NCBI GenBank assembly: GCA_031769625.1 | Contig: JAUIMM010000088.1 | Location: 9,987,501 to 10,051,500 of the forward strand | From: Taudactylus pleione | Lineage: Eukaryota > Chordata > Amphibia > Anura > Myobatrachidae | Direction: 5' to 3' | Length of the DNA: 64,000 bases | Shown here: positions 9,357 to 20,949 of the stretch, in pieces | How positions within the stretch are numbered: position 1 is the first letter of the stretch | Layout: every line of letters starts with the position of its first letter | Notes under the pieces: model-generated | Databases searched by the model: none | Told to the model about the DNA's origin: nothing | The model's input: only the letters and a program-made list of their open reading frames with translations | Program-made: the position numbers and the translations under genes

Positions 9357-10031
9357 GTGGAAGGAGAGGAGTTGCTGCCGGGAGGTGAGTTTGGCAGACA
9401 TAATGATACGCACGATTGTATGACATATCTGAATCAGACCTTTACTGCTAGACCTGACATACATGACACACCTTTAGAGAATGTGGATGTAACTTTTTAT
9501 ATGGATGGGAGTTGTCATAGACAAACAGACACAGGTGAATTATGTACAGGTTATACTGTTGTAAATGACACAGACATCATAGAAGCTAAACCTCTCGGTC
9601 CTCCTCACTCAGCCCAGGTGGCAGAGTTAGTAGCACTGACTAGAGCATGTGAACTGGCAGCAGGCAAATCTGCTAACATTTACACTGACTCGAGGTATGC
9701 GTTCGGGGTGGTGCACGATTTTGGGGCTCTATGGCGTCTGAGAAATTTTATGACAGCAGCAGGCACACCAGTTGCACATTCCCGACACATAAAACATCTT
9801 TTAGAAGCAATCCAACTGCCCAAAGCAGTGGTAGTAATTAAATGCAAAGCCCACACATGTGAGGATGACCCGGTGTCACTGGGTAACAACAGAGCTGATG
9901 AAGCTGCAAAATGGGCAGCAGGGTTAAAAATGTTTTCTCCAACTGAAACAATTATGTCATTTCAAACAATTGATATGCTGAAATTAATTGAGATGCAAAA
10001 TTTGTGTTCAATTCAGGAAAAATCCATTTGA
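9357..10031 (+). pseudogene. pol: Retroviral RNase H domain
   Basis: RNase H blocks are clear: FYMDGSC (about 9493), AELVALTRACELA (about 9625), IYTDSRYAFGVVHDFG (about 9680) and NNRADEAAK (about 9888). They supply the Asp-Glu-Asp-Asp metal-binding residues that degrade RNA in the RNA-DNA hybrid. The domain is in a shifted frame relative to RT and ends at an in-frame TGA (10029-10031), after which the same frame continues into integrase. Confidence 0.88.
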
Positions 10032-11257
10032 AAGTCCAAGGGATGTGGGCAAGAGTCCTCTGGGCTCTGGAGGGACGGACATGGTAAGCCAGTAGCCCCA
10101 AAGGCATATTACCCCAGCCTGGCTGAGGCAGCACACGGTCTGACTCATCTGGGTAAACAGGGTATGTGCAAGTTGTTGAGGGCATACTGGTGCGCACCAG
10201 GTTTTTCTTCACAAGTAGAAAAGATAGCAATGTCTTGTTTGACCTGCTTGAGAAAGAACATAGGAAAAGCGATCCCTACCAAACCGTCCCACATTCCACC
10301 GACTGATGGACCTTTCCAGGTGATACAAATTGATTTCATCCAATTACCACCCTGCAGGAACCTTAAGTATGTATTAGTGTGCACAGACGTATTTTCTAAC
10401 TGGGTTGAGGCCTACCCAGCGGCCACTAATACTGCTGCGTTTACTGCCAAGAAAATAGTTCAGGAATTTGTATGCAGGTACGGTATCCCTAAAATCATCG
10501 AGAGTGACAGGGGTACCCATTTCACAGGTGATGTTTTTCAAAATATGTGTAAGCTGATGGGTATTAATAGCCGACTTCACACCCCTACCGACCGCAAGCA
10601 AGTGCAAAGATAGAGAGGATGAACAGGACTATTAAAAATAAGCTAAGTAAAATCATGACTGAGACTGGACTAGGATGACCAGAAGTGTTACCTTTGGTCC
10701 TACATAGCATAAGGACCACTCCTAGACCTCCTCTGAATCTGTCCCCATTTGAAATATTGTTCGGTAGACAACCTCATTTGATTATAAGTCCACAGGAAGA
10801 TCTAAAGGGTAATAACGAGGTAACTGTGAAGTATCTTATATCAATGAGTAAGCAGTTAAAGCAACAGCAGCAGAAACTGAAATTGTTGTCTAATGATATG
10901 CCTGAAACGAACTGTCATGATGTTGAACCAGGAGAATATGTAATGATCAGAAATTTCTTGTGTTCAGGTTGTTTGACTGATCGGTGGGAAGGTCCGTACC
11001 AGGTGCTACTGACAAGTACTACATCTTTGAAGGTGGCCGAGAGAGATACCTGGGTCCATTCCACTCACTGCAAAAAGGTCAATCAACCGGTGGAGAAACA
11101 AGTTGGAGACAAAGCTGATAGCGTGGACCTGTCGCTCGCGAGCTTGTTCCGGGAGGATTCAAAAGGTCATAGTAAGATACCTGAACTGAGAGAAATTTGC
11201 AGGTCTTGTTGTGACAATGGACGGGCCTGCTGTGTTCATTTTCATATTCTCTTTTAG
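10032..11257 (+). pseudogene. pol: Retroviral integrase
   Basis: The N-terminal HHCC zinc finger is visible (HGLTH at about 10131, CLTC at 10234). The catalytic core has Asp at 10332 (QIDFIQL), Asp at 10506 (ESDRGTHF) and Glu at 10613 (KIERMNR), the DD35E spacing. A frameshift at about 10600-10610 and a TGA at 10676-10678 break it. The C-terminal part has [12 protein letters not shown] and [10 protein letters not shown], followed by a [10 protein letters not shown] block typical of gamma/epsilon-type Pol. The end overlaps the start of env by about 45 bases in another frame, as in simple retroviruses. Confidence 0.9.
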
Positions 11258-12966
11258 AGTGTTCACCATCCTGGTCAGTCCGGGGATATCCAGTGTCTGT
11301 GATGGGGGACCGATTGAGGAAACGGGAGCTGATGGCAGTGCTGATGGAGTGGAATCAGGAGGAGTGCAATTCCAATCAGGGGAGTGTCTGACCAATCTTA
11401 GTACTGTTATTGTTAAAAGAGCTGTCATTCCGGATACTCGGGGAAGGTGTGGAGGTTTATTGTCTGAAGATTCCTGTATTTGTGAGCTTTGTGGGTCCCT
11501 AGTTGATGAGAACTGTATCCAACGGTGCCAACCTAAATATAATCCGTACTGGGGTGGGTATCCTCTAGAGGATTATCATAGCATGGTAGGCAAAGTGTTA
11601 AATCAAACTGATTGCTGGGTGTGTTCACATGTGCCACAGGGACAGCATAACGTAGGGTTGGTGCCATTTCCGCTGAATACCACGGAAATTTTACAATTGC
11701 AAAAAGGGAAAACATTGGATGGAAAATTCCTCTCATCCAAACCACCTCATTTCAAACTCCATCAATTCCAAGTAGATAGATCACTTTTGTGTCTAAACAT
11801 AACCAACCCCAATAAACCCGGGAGTTGGGAAGTGACGGGGAATAATCAGACGATGACCTTCTCACAAAGAGCTGATAATGAGTCCATAAACCATGATCTG
11901 CTGCGCTCCATTAAGTCTGGTGGGAAACATTTTAGGTATCGGTATACATTGAGTTCCACCAAAGAATTATTGGTAAGGTGCCAAATGGTTATTGTGCTAA
12001 AATAATAAAGCCAGAAACTTGCATGTACCAGATGGAAGAACCAGAAATAGGATTGTTTGCAAGGGAAATGTGCTTAATGATAATTATGCATACCATTCCT
12101 TCTGTTCTCCCTGATAATGTATATTTCATCTGTGGAAGAAAAGCGTATAAATGGCTCTCCCCGAGTTCCGAAGGTTTGTGTTACCTGGGAAGAGTAGTCC
12201 CAGAAGTTATGACCCTCACACATGTTGAAATGCTGGGTGTACATAAAAACACACCGTCACCATATCTTCACACACAATATGAAAACAGAGGCAAAAGAAA
12301 TATGGTACCTGGTGATATACATAAAGCCACTCAGTTAATAAGTGAGACAACTGGCTTTCAAGTTCTGGTCGCATTGGACCCCACCAGGATCGTTCGGGGT
12401 ACATTAAATTTTAGATATATCCAGGAACTTGCTAAATTAATAGATAATATCACCGAGATGTACGATGACACATTCAGGTATACAGGGAGAGAATTGCAAG
12501 CATACAAGAAAGAACTGGTGCAACACAGGCTAGTGTTGAATTATTTAACTGCTGTTACTGGAGGGTATTGCGTAACATTGGCCACCCATTTGGAGTAAAA
12601 TGTTGCACCTATGTCACCGATGATTCCAGCGACCCTAAGGAGGTGATAGACCGGAAGATGGATGAAATTCTGCAGCTAAAGTGGGAATTTCGCAAAAACC
12701 ATAACGCTTCAGTGGCTGAAATAGGGGAGAAGATAGAAGGATGGGTTTCATGGCTGAACCCAGTGAAATGGTTCTCAGGTCTAGGGGAATGGGTCCAGGA
12801 AGTGATCGCCAGCGTAGGCAAATTCTTAATCCTTATACTGATTGTCATCATAATAATTGGCATATGCATCCGGTGTGTTCCTATTGTGTTGAAGTGTGGA
12901 AAATGTAAAAACAGAGTGAAACGAAAGAATGAAACTATGATGGTGGTCAGTAATGACAATATGTAA
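11211..12966 (+). pseudogene. env: Gamma-type retroviral envelope, frameshifted
   Basis: Three consecutive frames. 11211-12005: a hydrophobic leader (residues 6-24) and surface subunit with the CWVC motif (11613) and several N-glycosylation sites. 11978-12598: the rest of the surface subunit, a basic RGKR cleavage site (12287-12298), and transmembrane-subunit heptads including the region usually called immunosuppressive (about 12494-12569). 12568-12966: KCC (12598-12606), a WxxW-rich membrane-proximal stretch (GWVSWLNPVKWFSGLGEW), one membrane span (about 12823-12882) and a short basic tail. Frameshifts near 11990 and 12575 break the gene, so no intact envelope is encoded. Confidence 0.88.
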
Positions 12967-13319
12967 ATATAGAACTGCATTACAACCCTGAGCTAGGAAA
13001 CACCATTATTTAATGTATTATATTTAGACATGCATAGAATGTATTATTGAAATGTTATTCAAAGAACACCTCAGATAATGTAAAGTCTCAATTCCCCTTT
13101 AAGACTGCTTTTATAAGACTGGTGCATTCCCACACCTTTCACATGATCTTCCAAGATCCGCGGTGTGCGTATAATAGTAGTTTTATGTCCCCACTCAGAG
13201 ACACATTATTGATGGATTAAGAACCACCTTGTGCCATCCCATAATAACACCAAATAATATGTAAATGTAAGCCTAAATTAAATTCTGATAGCAGATTGTG
13301 ATAGCATGTTGTTTGCTAT
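12967..13319 (+). other. Retroviral 3' untranslated region
   Basis: About 350 AT-rich bases between the env stop and the polypurine tract. I see no ORF and no recognised accessory gene or export element. Confidence 0.6.
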
Positions 13320-13330
13320 CAAAGGGTGGA
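13320..13330 (+). promoter_or_regulatory. Polypurine tract
   Basis: CAAAGGGTGGA lies immediately before the 3' LTR start (TGTCGAAG). It is the expected primer site for plus-strand DNA synthesis, short and interrupted by one T. Confidence 0.65.
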
Positions 13331-13331
13331 C

Positions 13332-14490
13332 TGTCGAAGCTGAATAATTGGCTGAGACAAGTTCAGTTTAAAATTTAATCGCGGCAACGCCATCTTGCAA
13401 ATGGCCGCAAGACGCCATCTTGAAAATGAGATCGCAAGACGCCATTTTGCGAATGGCCGCCTAAGCGCCATTTTAGATAAACTCACATTTTAGTACATGT
13501 GGCGATGATACTATTAGCACCATGCGATTGCATTTTTCACCATTTCTCATACACACATTAATACGCACAATTGCGCTGTTAACTAGTCGCATATTAGCAA
13601 ATGCATTGGACTTTGTATGAAACCGCTGTTTTATTAGCTTTATGCGCACGCATCTGCCCCAAGTTAACTAGCGTCCTTATATCAAACCCTCAATACCCAC
13701 ACATTACATATTCACACATAAGGTTCAATAAGCTTTAAAGTGTATGATTTAAGTTGGTTTAGTCAGTTTAAATGCTGAGAAATAAAGAGATTTGATAACT
13801 AAGGTATTATACATGCTAAACAAGTCGTGTTTGGTCTTGTACTGATGCGTACTCTTTTTACAGTATTCCGGTGTTATTGGTGGGGAGGTCACATCATGCA
13901 AACTCAAGTTATGGATCGCAGAACCTACAAGCAACAAAATGTATATTTCAGGAACAACTGTTAGGATGTTGCAGGGGACGTGAAGAGAAAGATCCCCAGC
14001 TGTTAGAGGCAGGGAGAATCTATTTGAACCAGCCTGTTAAATGTGCTGTAACAGATGCTTCTCCCCTGAGAACCAATGACATCAGCAACTAACTTCCCTA
14101 TTGTCCTGTTTATTCTGGGGGGGTATAAAAATGTGTGCACGAATGCTGGTTCTCAGTCTTCGTGCTGAATGCTGTATGACTAGGGGTCTCTTGCTGATGC
14201 CTATCTACGGGTCCGGAAGTGCCTGCATATGTATACTGTACTTGGGTCTGTATAATTTTCCTTTTGCACCTAAATTGTGTCTAGATCAATTGCGTGTAAC
14301 TGTCTGAACTTTTACCTGAATAACACTTGTGCTTTGGAACTACAGATTCCACGTCTAAGTCTTTATTTTTGGTAGGACTGCGTATGCAAATTAGCGCCAT
14401 CCTTAGAAGGTATAGGCAGGATATTAGAAGGTATAGGCAGGACATTAGAAGGTATAGGAAGGTGTGTATAGAGGTTCTGATCCAGTATCG
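13332..14490 (+). repeat. 3' LTR of the endogenous retrovirus
   Basis: Collinear with 3053-4206 throughout. It starts TGTCGAAGCTGAATAATT, has its TATA box at 14124 and 21 bp repeats at 14405-14465, and is followed by TACCAT. Differences are mostly transitions, plus a short insertion near 13878 (TTGGTGGG). CpG-to-TpG/CpA changes are common, as expected for an old methylated insertion. Confidence 0.92.
14124..14131 (+). promoter_or_regulatory. LTR TATA box (3' LTR)
   Basis: TATAAAAA after a G run, matching the 5' LTR box. It could drive transcription into the flank, but I see no gene downstream. Confidence 0.6.
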
Positions 14491-14497
14491 TTACCAT

Positions 14498-15033
14498 CAA
14501 ACCACTTCACATGCCCCCAGTCATCTCCACAGGGGCGTATTTGTAATGGGTGTAGGGTGTGTGGTGCACACGGGCTCTTGAGTCATGGGGTGGCCCACAC
14601 CGCACACCCTGCACCCATATGTTTTAATACTTACCCCTCCGAAGTCCCGCGTCGGGCTGTAGCATTGGACAAAACACCTGAAACATGGCCACTGCGGACA
14701 TTTTCCTTCCGTTTTGCACATGTGCACTAGGGAAATTGCCTGTGCATGCGCAGTAAACTCTGGGCACAGACTAATGCCTAGAGTTTACTGCTGCGGTGAT
14801 GCAGCCGGCCACCGGGGAGAGAGGAGGGGGACCCGAATAGGGAATGCACACAGACCCCTTCCTGTCTTAAGACATCTCTGCATCTCCATTTACCCATAAG
14901 AACTCCTCACATCCCCACATGCCCTTCATACCTCCCCATATACCCTTTACATGTCAATCAAACCTCCCTACATACCTAACAGATCTCTCCATATACCAAA
15001 ATGTTCACAATAATTATCAAATCAGCACAACAC
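14498..15033. other. Non-coding flank; possible hAT end and CA-rich repeat
   Basis: No gene. CAGGGGCGTATTTG at about 14532 resembles hAT-type termini, but I cannot find a matching right end. From about 14870 the CCTCCCCACATGCC-like low-complexity words seen left of the provirus return. Confidence 0.35.
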
Positions 15034-15036
15034 TTA

Positions 15037-15491
15037 GGGCCTGATTCAGACCCACTCGCAAGTGCTATGTGCTCGCAAGCAGGCCGATGGCCGGGCAGTG
15101 CGCATGCGCGGCATGTGCACTGCACGTGCGTGAGCCCCGGAGCGAGCAAGAAATCACTCGCTCCAGTGCCCACATCCAAAAGGGGCGGCTGTCGATGTTG
15201 ATCGACAGCTCGCCCCGTTTGGTAGGCGGGTCGGGGAGGGTGGCTGGCCAAACGGAGGCGTTCCCGAAGGAATACCTGCCGTTTGGGGGCGGCCCCACTG
15301 ACATGTCAGTGGTGAGCTTTCGGCTCTATTAGAGCCGGAAGCTCACTGGGGCTTGCGGCAGACAAGACCTTACCACAAGGGTCTCGTCGCAAGTCCCGAT
15401 GGTCGCGATGGTTGTGAGCATCACCTGGACACTCACTAAAGCTGTGGGTGGTCACCCACAGCTTAGTGAGCGGCCAGGAGGCCGGACTGAA
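15037..15491 (+). mobile_element. Hairpin-array MITE, copy 3, right end lost
   Basis: Begins GGGCCTGATTCAGA after TTA (15034-15036). It follows the same hairpin order as the copy at 5897: cGCATGCGc stem, GGGGCGgCTGTC/GACAGCTCGCCCC, a shortened ACTGACATGTCAGT palindrome, GAGCTTTCGG/CCGGAAGCTC, and GTGGGTGGTCACCCAC at about 15445. It stops at GGCCGGACTG followed by ten A residues, so the right terminal repeat is missing. Confidence 0.8.
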
Positions 15492-16101
15492 AAAAAAAAA
15501 CGTAATAATTAAAGACACTATTTCACATCAATATACTAGTATTTATGACCCATCACTTGCCTGGTCGCGAGCTATTGTGGTCGCCATATAGCCTCATCCC
15601 CTCTGTGTCTCCCCAGCCTCATCCATAAATGGTCTCTTTAATCTCTGTCCACCATTCTCTCTCTTTCATCTCTGTCCCTCTACCCCTCCATCTGGTGGTA
15701 GATCCAGGAGGATGGGTGCGATCAGGGCAATTTCCCCCCTTAACACTAGTGGCAGAGCACAGGTGTGCCGCACATCAGGACAGGGTGAGTGTAGAGACTG
15801 CGGCAGCAGCCTCCCCAGCACTTCCCTGATATGCCGCACGGGGCACACCACTGCTCTGTTGGGGGGTTGTGTGTGTGCGAGGGGGAGAATGCTGTAAGTG
15901 GGGGGACTGTGAGTGGTAGGGGCTTTGGGTGGGGTGCTCATGAGTTTGGGGCAGCTCCGCTGACAGTGCTGGATGAGGAGACGTGAGGCTTTGGCTGTGA
16001 CTAGCAGGCAGCCAGTGAGTGCTGTGAGGGAAGGGAGGTGGTGGGACCTCCCTGCAGCTCTCTAATGTGCACAGCGACTAGACACTCCTCTTGCAGCATT
16101 A
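15492..16101. other. No recognisable gene
   Basis: About 600 bases of mixed-composition DNA, partly G-rich (15850-16050). Short frames are present but none resembles a known family. Confidence 0.5.
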
Positions 16102-16103
16102 TA

Positions 16104-17733
16104 CAGTCAGGTGCATAAATATTGGGACATTGACAGAATTTTCATATTTTGGCCTCTATTCACCACCACAATAGCTTTGAAATGAAACAAACAAGATGTG
16201 CTTTAACTGCAAACTTTTAGATTTAATTTGAGGGTAATTACATCCAAATCAGGTGAACGGTGTAGGAATTACAACGGTTTCTATATGTGCCTCCCACTTT
16301 TTAAGTGGCCAAAAGTAATGGGACAAACTAAACAATCCTAAATCTAACTTTCACTTTTTAATACTTTGTTGCAAATCCTTTGTCTAGAATGCATAGACAT
16401 CACTAGATGCTAGGTTACATCCCTGGTGATGCTCTGCCGGGCTTCTACTGCAAATGTCTTCAGTTCCTGCTTGTTCTTGGGGCATTTTCCCTTCAGTTTT
16501 GTCTTCATCAAGTGAAATGCATGCTCAATCGGATTCAGGTCAGGGGATTGACTTGGCCATTGCATAACATTCCACTTTTTAGCCTTAAAAAACTCTTTGG
16601 TTGCTTTTGCAGTATGCTTCGGGTCATTGTCCATCTGCACTGTGAAGCGCAGTCCAAAGAGTTCTGAAGTATTTGACTGAATATGAGCATATAATATTGC
16701 CCGACACTTCCGAATTCATTCTGCTGCTTTTGTCAGCAGTCACATCATCAATAAATACAAGGGAACCAGTTCCATTGGCAGCCATACATGCCCACGCCAT
16801 GACACTACCACCACCATGCTTCACTGATGAGGTGGTATGTTTTGGATCATGAGCAGTTCCTTTCCTTCTCCATACTCTTCTCTTCCCATCACTCTGGTAC
16901 AAGTTGATCTTTGTCTCATCTGTCCATAGGATGTTGTTCCAGAACTGTAATGGCTTTTTTAGATGTTGTTTGGCAAACTCTAATCTGGTTTTCCTGTTTT
17001 TGTGGCCCACCAATGGTTTACATCTTGTGGTGAACCCTCTATATTCACTCTTGTGAAGTCTTCTCTTGATTGTTGACTTTGACACATATACACCTACCTC
17101 CTGGAGAGTGTTCTTGATTTGGCCAACTATTGTGAAGGGATTTTTCTTCACCAGGGAAATAAATCTTCTGTCATCCACCACAGTTGTTTTCCGTGGTCTT
17201 CCGGGTCTTTTGGTGTTGCTGAGCTCTCCGGTGCGTTCTTTCTTTTTAAGAATGTTCCAAACAGTTGATTTGGCCACACCTAATGTTTTTTGCTATCTCT
17301 CTGATGGGTTTGTTTTGATTTTTCAGCCTAATGATGGCTTGCTTCACTGATAGTGACAGCTCTTTGGATCTCATATTGAGAGTCGACAGCAACTGATTCC
17401 AAATGCAAATGTCACACCTAGAATCAACTCCAGACCTTTTACCTGCTTAATTGATAATGAAATAACGAGGGAATACCCCACACCTGTCCATGAAATAGCT
17501 TTTGAGTTGATAGTCCCATTACTTTTGGCCCCTTAAAAAGTGGGAGGCACATATAGAAACCGTTGTAATTCCTACACCGTTCACCTGATTTGGATGTAAT
17601 TACCCTCAAATTAAATCTGAAAGTCTGCAGTTAAAGCACATCTTGTTTGTTTCATTTCAAAGCCATTGTGGTGGTGAATAGAGGCCAAAATATGAAAATT
17701 CTGCCAGTGTCCCAATATTTATGCACCTGACTG
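16104..17733 (-). mobile_element. Tc1/mariner transposon with ~210 bp terminal repeats
   Basis: A 1630 bp element flanked by TA (16102-16103, 17734-17735). The left end starts CAGTCAGGTGCATAAATATT and the right end is its near-perfect inverted copy. The inverted repeats run about 210 bp each, to the CCAAAAGTAATGGGAC block at 16309 and its complement at 17513. Long terminal repeats and a single transposase gene between them fit IR/DR-type Tc1 elements of fish and frogs. Confidence 0.95.
16410..17374 (-). pseudogene. Tc1-like transposase (DD34E), frameshifted
   Basis: Reads on the minus strand from ATG 17374 (MRSKELSLSVKQAIIRLKNQ), an N-terminal paired-type helix-turn-helix. A frameshift near 17283 leads into AKSTVWNILKKKERTG and the GRPRKT hook between the two DNA-binding subdomains, then TRLEFAKQHL. 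The catalytic part has WTDETKINLY, then after a second frameshift near 16630 MDNDPKHTA and QSPDLNPIEHAF. The spacing from the first D of DND to the E is 34 residues. Length is about 320 codons, close to the family norm of about 340. It cuts and pastes the element at TA sites; this copy is dead. Confidence 0.92.
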
Positions 17734-17802
17734 TATATGTCTGTTTATATAATATGTATTAATGTATCTTTATTATTCTGCTGTATAATATATATTACAT
17801 AT

Positions 17803-18280
17803 AGGCCTAAATCAGAGTTGTATGCTATTCCGATGTTCACGCAGTTGATTGATTTTCAGAGGTCTGAGCATGCGTCATAGCAGCAATGCGCACGTGCTGC
17901 AATTGAATTGCGATTATTGTTGCAGTGAGGATTCAATCTCAAGTGATTGACAGGAAGTGAACATTTTGAAGGAGGTAACGGGGAGTTATGGCTAGAACGG
18001 AGGCGTGTTCTGGCCATCTTCAGTATGTTTCCGGCAGGGTCTGCGATCCTTTACCCAGATACATGGCTTCAGCGTCTAAGGTAAGGCAGCAATGCTGCAC
18101 GACCATAGACTAGAAGTCGATGTTTGGCTGACCTATGTCCATTGCTGTGTATGTGTACACAGTTGCGGAAAGCTACAAAGGCTCCGGTGTACGACTCAAT
18201 ACTAGTTTCTGCGGCTGTTGCATTAGCATATTTTCGCACATCCACAGATGCCTAGTAGTGTAGAACTCTGAATTAGGCCC
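17803..18280. mobile_element. Short inverted-repeat element (GGCCTA-AT-CAGAG ends)
   Basis: Left end AGGCCTAAATCAGAGTTGTA; complement of the right end GGGCCTAATTCAGAGTTCTA. Flanks TAT (left) and TAC (right) suggest a diverged 3 bp duplication. The termini resemble the hairpin-array family but the interior differs. No ORF. Confidence 0.65.
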
Positions 18281-19376
18281 TACGTGAAGTAATTATACTT
18301 TATTCAAGTCTGTCATACTATTTCACTTCTCTGATTGTTAAGATGGAGGAGTTTCTGTAATACACAGGCAGTGACTGACAGCTTCTCAGACTTGGCCAGT
18401 GATGTTACTACAACTCAAATTACTGCACGCTCAGCTTTTTGAACTGCATCAGACCCCATCAGGCAACTGTCCTAGGGATGTGGGAGAGGCTTCAGCTGAA
18501 ATGGTAACAGTTTACTTTTTAACATTGCTGCAGTTTGAATGCTAAATACAGTGGGGCTGATGCAGAGTTTAGAGTGCGACACTTAGCACAGCGTATAATG
18601 CGTGGGAGAGTCAAGTGCAAAGTTCAGTGAGTGTGCATCAACGCAGACTGTGGAGACTTGGACCTAAGCAAAAATATGAATATCTGCAGATATATCTTTC
18701 AGTTGTGTACCCAGCTTAAGATTAATCTCACCTACTCTCACGGAATGGCTAGGAGGCTCCCGAAAATCTGGTGGCGCTCCGGGCCACCCGGAAAAGTAGG
18801 CATGTCTCACTGGAAAACAAAGGATTTTTAGAGGGGAGTTTCCAAATGCCAGGATTTTAAAACAAGTGTGGCCAGTCCATGAGGGCATAATTAGCACTTT
18901 ACCAGCTACACCATATGAAGTATAGTGTAAGCAATAATTCTGACATATACAGGGCCAGCGATCAGAGTAAGCCATTAGATGCGGAAGTAGGGCCTGAGCT
19001 GAATGCTTTTATTTCAGACTCCATTACAGAGCATTGGAGCAAGTTCGGGAGTCTGGAGGAGCAACAAAAAAACCTTGCACTGCCCTGTACATATATGTAC
19101 TGTATGTACAGTATAGTGTATTATTATACAGTATTAATAAATGACCCTATATCGATGGTCTATATCAGTACACTCCTAACAGTGCATGTTTACCAGATCT
19201 CCTAGTTGGTGCACAAGTGTATTTATTCATTACAGGCTCACACATTTTAAAAGATCAACTTTTGGTGTTAATTGACACAGGAACTTGGAGAGTGCAGAGT
19301 TCAGAATGTCAGAATGGAGATGTTGCCCATAGCAATCAATCAAATTCTAGCTATTATCTTGTAGAAAGTGTAAAGG
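18281..19376. other. No recognisable gene
   Basis: AT-rich intergenic DNA. A block at about 18750-18810 (GGCTCCCGAAAATCTGG ... AAGTAGGCATGTCTCAC) resembles one end of the CATACTTGCC hAT family and may be a truncated copy. Frames at 18631-18831 and 18915-19205 show no family features. Confidence 0.45.
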
Positions 19377-19712
19377 CAGGTATCCACTACCTGATTAAAA
19401 TGAGCGATTGAACGATAACAATATCGTTATCGTTCAATCAATTCATCAATCATGCACAAATCGTGCACTATAATGTCGGAAACGACCAGAAATGCACGCT
19501 CCCATTGGTCGTTTTTGACATCTATCATTGCCTGAATATGTTGGTTAATCTGCCGATAACGACATATTGCCCATGTTCAAGGATGAGGGAGGGTGCCTAC
19601 ACTGAACAACTGATTGTTCAGTGTAGGCACAGCACAGACTGTGAAACGACTGCACGATTACAATGTCGTAATTGTGCAGTCGTTTCTCAGTCTGTTAGTG
19701 AATCTGCCCCTT
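19377..19712. repeat. Second chain of short hairpins
   Basis: Consecutive stems: GATTGAACGATAAC/GTTATCGTTCAATC (19407-19440), TGCAC/GTGCA (about 19454-19468), AACGACCA/TGGTCGTT (about 19481-19516), GTGCCTACACTGAACA/TGTTCAGTGTAGGCAC (19594-19631) and GAAACGACTGCAC/GTGCAGTCGTTTC (19641-19686). I do not find clear terminal repeats or a duplication, so limits are approximate. Probably non-coding. Confidence 0.65.
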
Positions 19713-19955
19713 TAGATAAATGATAAGTGGAATCTGATTGGTTGCTATAGGCAACATGTCCACTTCTAAAAACTTGCACTTTAGTAAATATACCCCTAAG
19801 TTTGAATGTAATCTCTTTTTATATATATAACAGCTTCATAATCGGTGTAAGGTTCAATCAGGGAGATTGCTAATATATCAGGGAGTCTCCCTGACAATCA
19901 GAGAAAGTTGGCAAATATGCAATGAGTTGGACTCCGGAGCTAGTTTAAATGTAGC

Positions 19956-20244
19956 CAGGGCAGGTGCAAGGTGTCTCGGCACCCTAGGCAAAACTTCAGC
20001 CTACTGAACAGCGCTCACCCTCCCCCACTGCCACCATGACCCACTTTCCAACCCCTCAGGTGAAAGTGAGTAGGCAGCATCTTAGAAGTTCCACAGCTGT
20101 CACCTGCATTTAGTACAACAAGAATATCTCTTTCAGAGACATCCTTAATATTGTGATAGCCAGACTCTTTGGCGCCCCCCCCCCCCCCAGACCCCAGCGC
20201 CCTAGGCAGCTGCCTAAAGCTGCTTAATGGTAGAGCCGGCCCTG
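19956..20244. mobile_element. hAT-type MITE (CAGGGC ends)
   Basis: Left end CAGGGCAGGTGCAAGG; complement of the right end CAGGGCCGGCTCTACC. Flanks AATGTAGC and AATGGGGC match at 6 of 8 positions, in line with an old 8 bp hAT duplication. A run of 15 C lies at about 20175. No coding capacity. Confidence 0.7.
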
Positions 20245-20949
20245 AATGGGGCACTGTCAGTGTCAATTGGATAATCAAATCATGTGAGCCAGCTTTTGTA
20301 ATCCGGTTGGACTGGGAGAATCACATGAGAGTATTCAACATGCCCATGCAGCCAGACTGTTTGTTTACAATGGAGATTCAGTGTTCCAGGGATGCTACGT
20401 GTGGCCAGATGAAACACGGCTGACCATTAGGTAGCACCGCTGGACATAATAAGTGGGGCGAGTACCCGATGTGTGACAATTACAGCCTACTATGGAGCTA
20501 AGCCTAGTTCCAGTTTTGGTCAATCAACTCCAAGTTCTAACACAGGTGGCCCTTGTCTACCAGTCCATTGTTAAAGATAATAGAACTTTTCATGATTTGA
20601 TAAATGTGCCGCATAGTTCCTTGTGTGGATGGATGTCATCTAGGACATGTGCTTTATATGTGATACTCTTGGGTGTAACTGCACACGGTCCTGTGTTAGA
20701 CAAATAACATTTAATAATATGCAGAGGCTATTGATACACAAACTATTTCCTGGTACATCTTTCTCCTTTGTTAATGCAGATCAGCTTTCTCTTTACATTT
20801 TTTTCCCTAGTTTATCATTTAGTAGTTTAACATCATCTGTTTTATTTTTCTTGCTGGTTATATAAGCCCGGAGGCTTAGCCATATCTTTGCAAGTATATA
20901 AAACCGAGATCTCTGAAATTTCTACCACCATGTAGTTTTTCAAATCTTA
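20245..20949. other. No recognisable gene
   Basis: AT-rich DNA of about 700 bases; short frames show no domain or family features. Confidence 0.5.

Larger units (their letters stand above)
3053..14491 (+). mobile_element. Endogenous retrovirus, near-complete but defective
   Basis: Order: 5' LTR, primer-binding site, leader with splice donor, gag, protease, RT, RNase H, integrase, env, polypurine tract, 3' LTR. It is flanked by TACCAT at 3047-3052 and 14492-14497, a plausible 5-6 bp target duplication. The LTRs look about 96% identical by eye (roughly 45 differences over 1.15 kb), so insertion was not very recent. Gamma-type env marks (CWVC, a RGKR cleavage site, KCC) and the integrase C-terminus point to a gamma/epsilon-like class I retrovirus. 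Every gene carries stops or frameshifts. Confidence 0.92.

Noticed and set aside
11211..12966. Domesticated (syncytin-like) envelope gene
   Set aside because: Two frameshifts break the frame, and pol and gag are similarly damaged; no sign of selective preservation.
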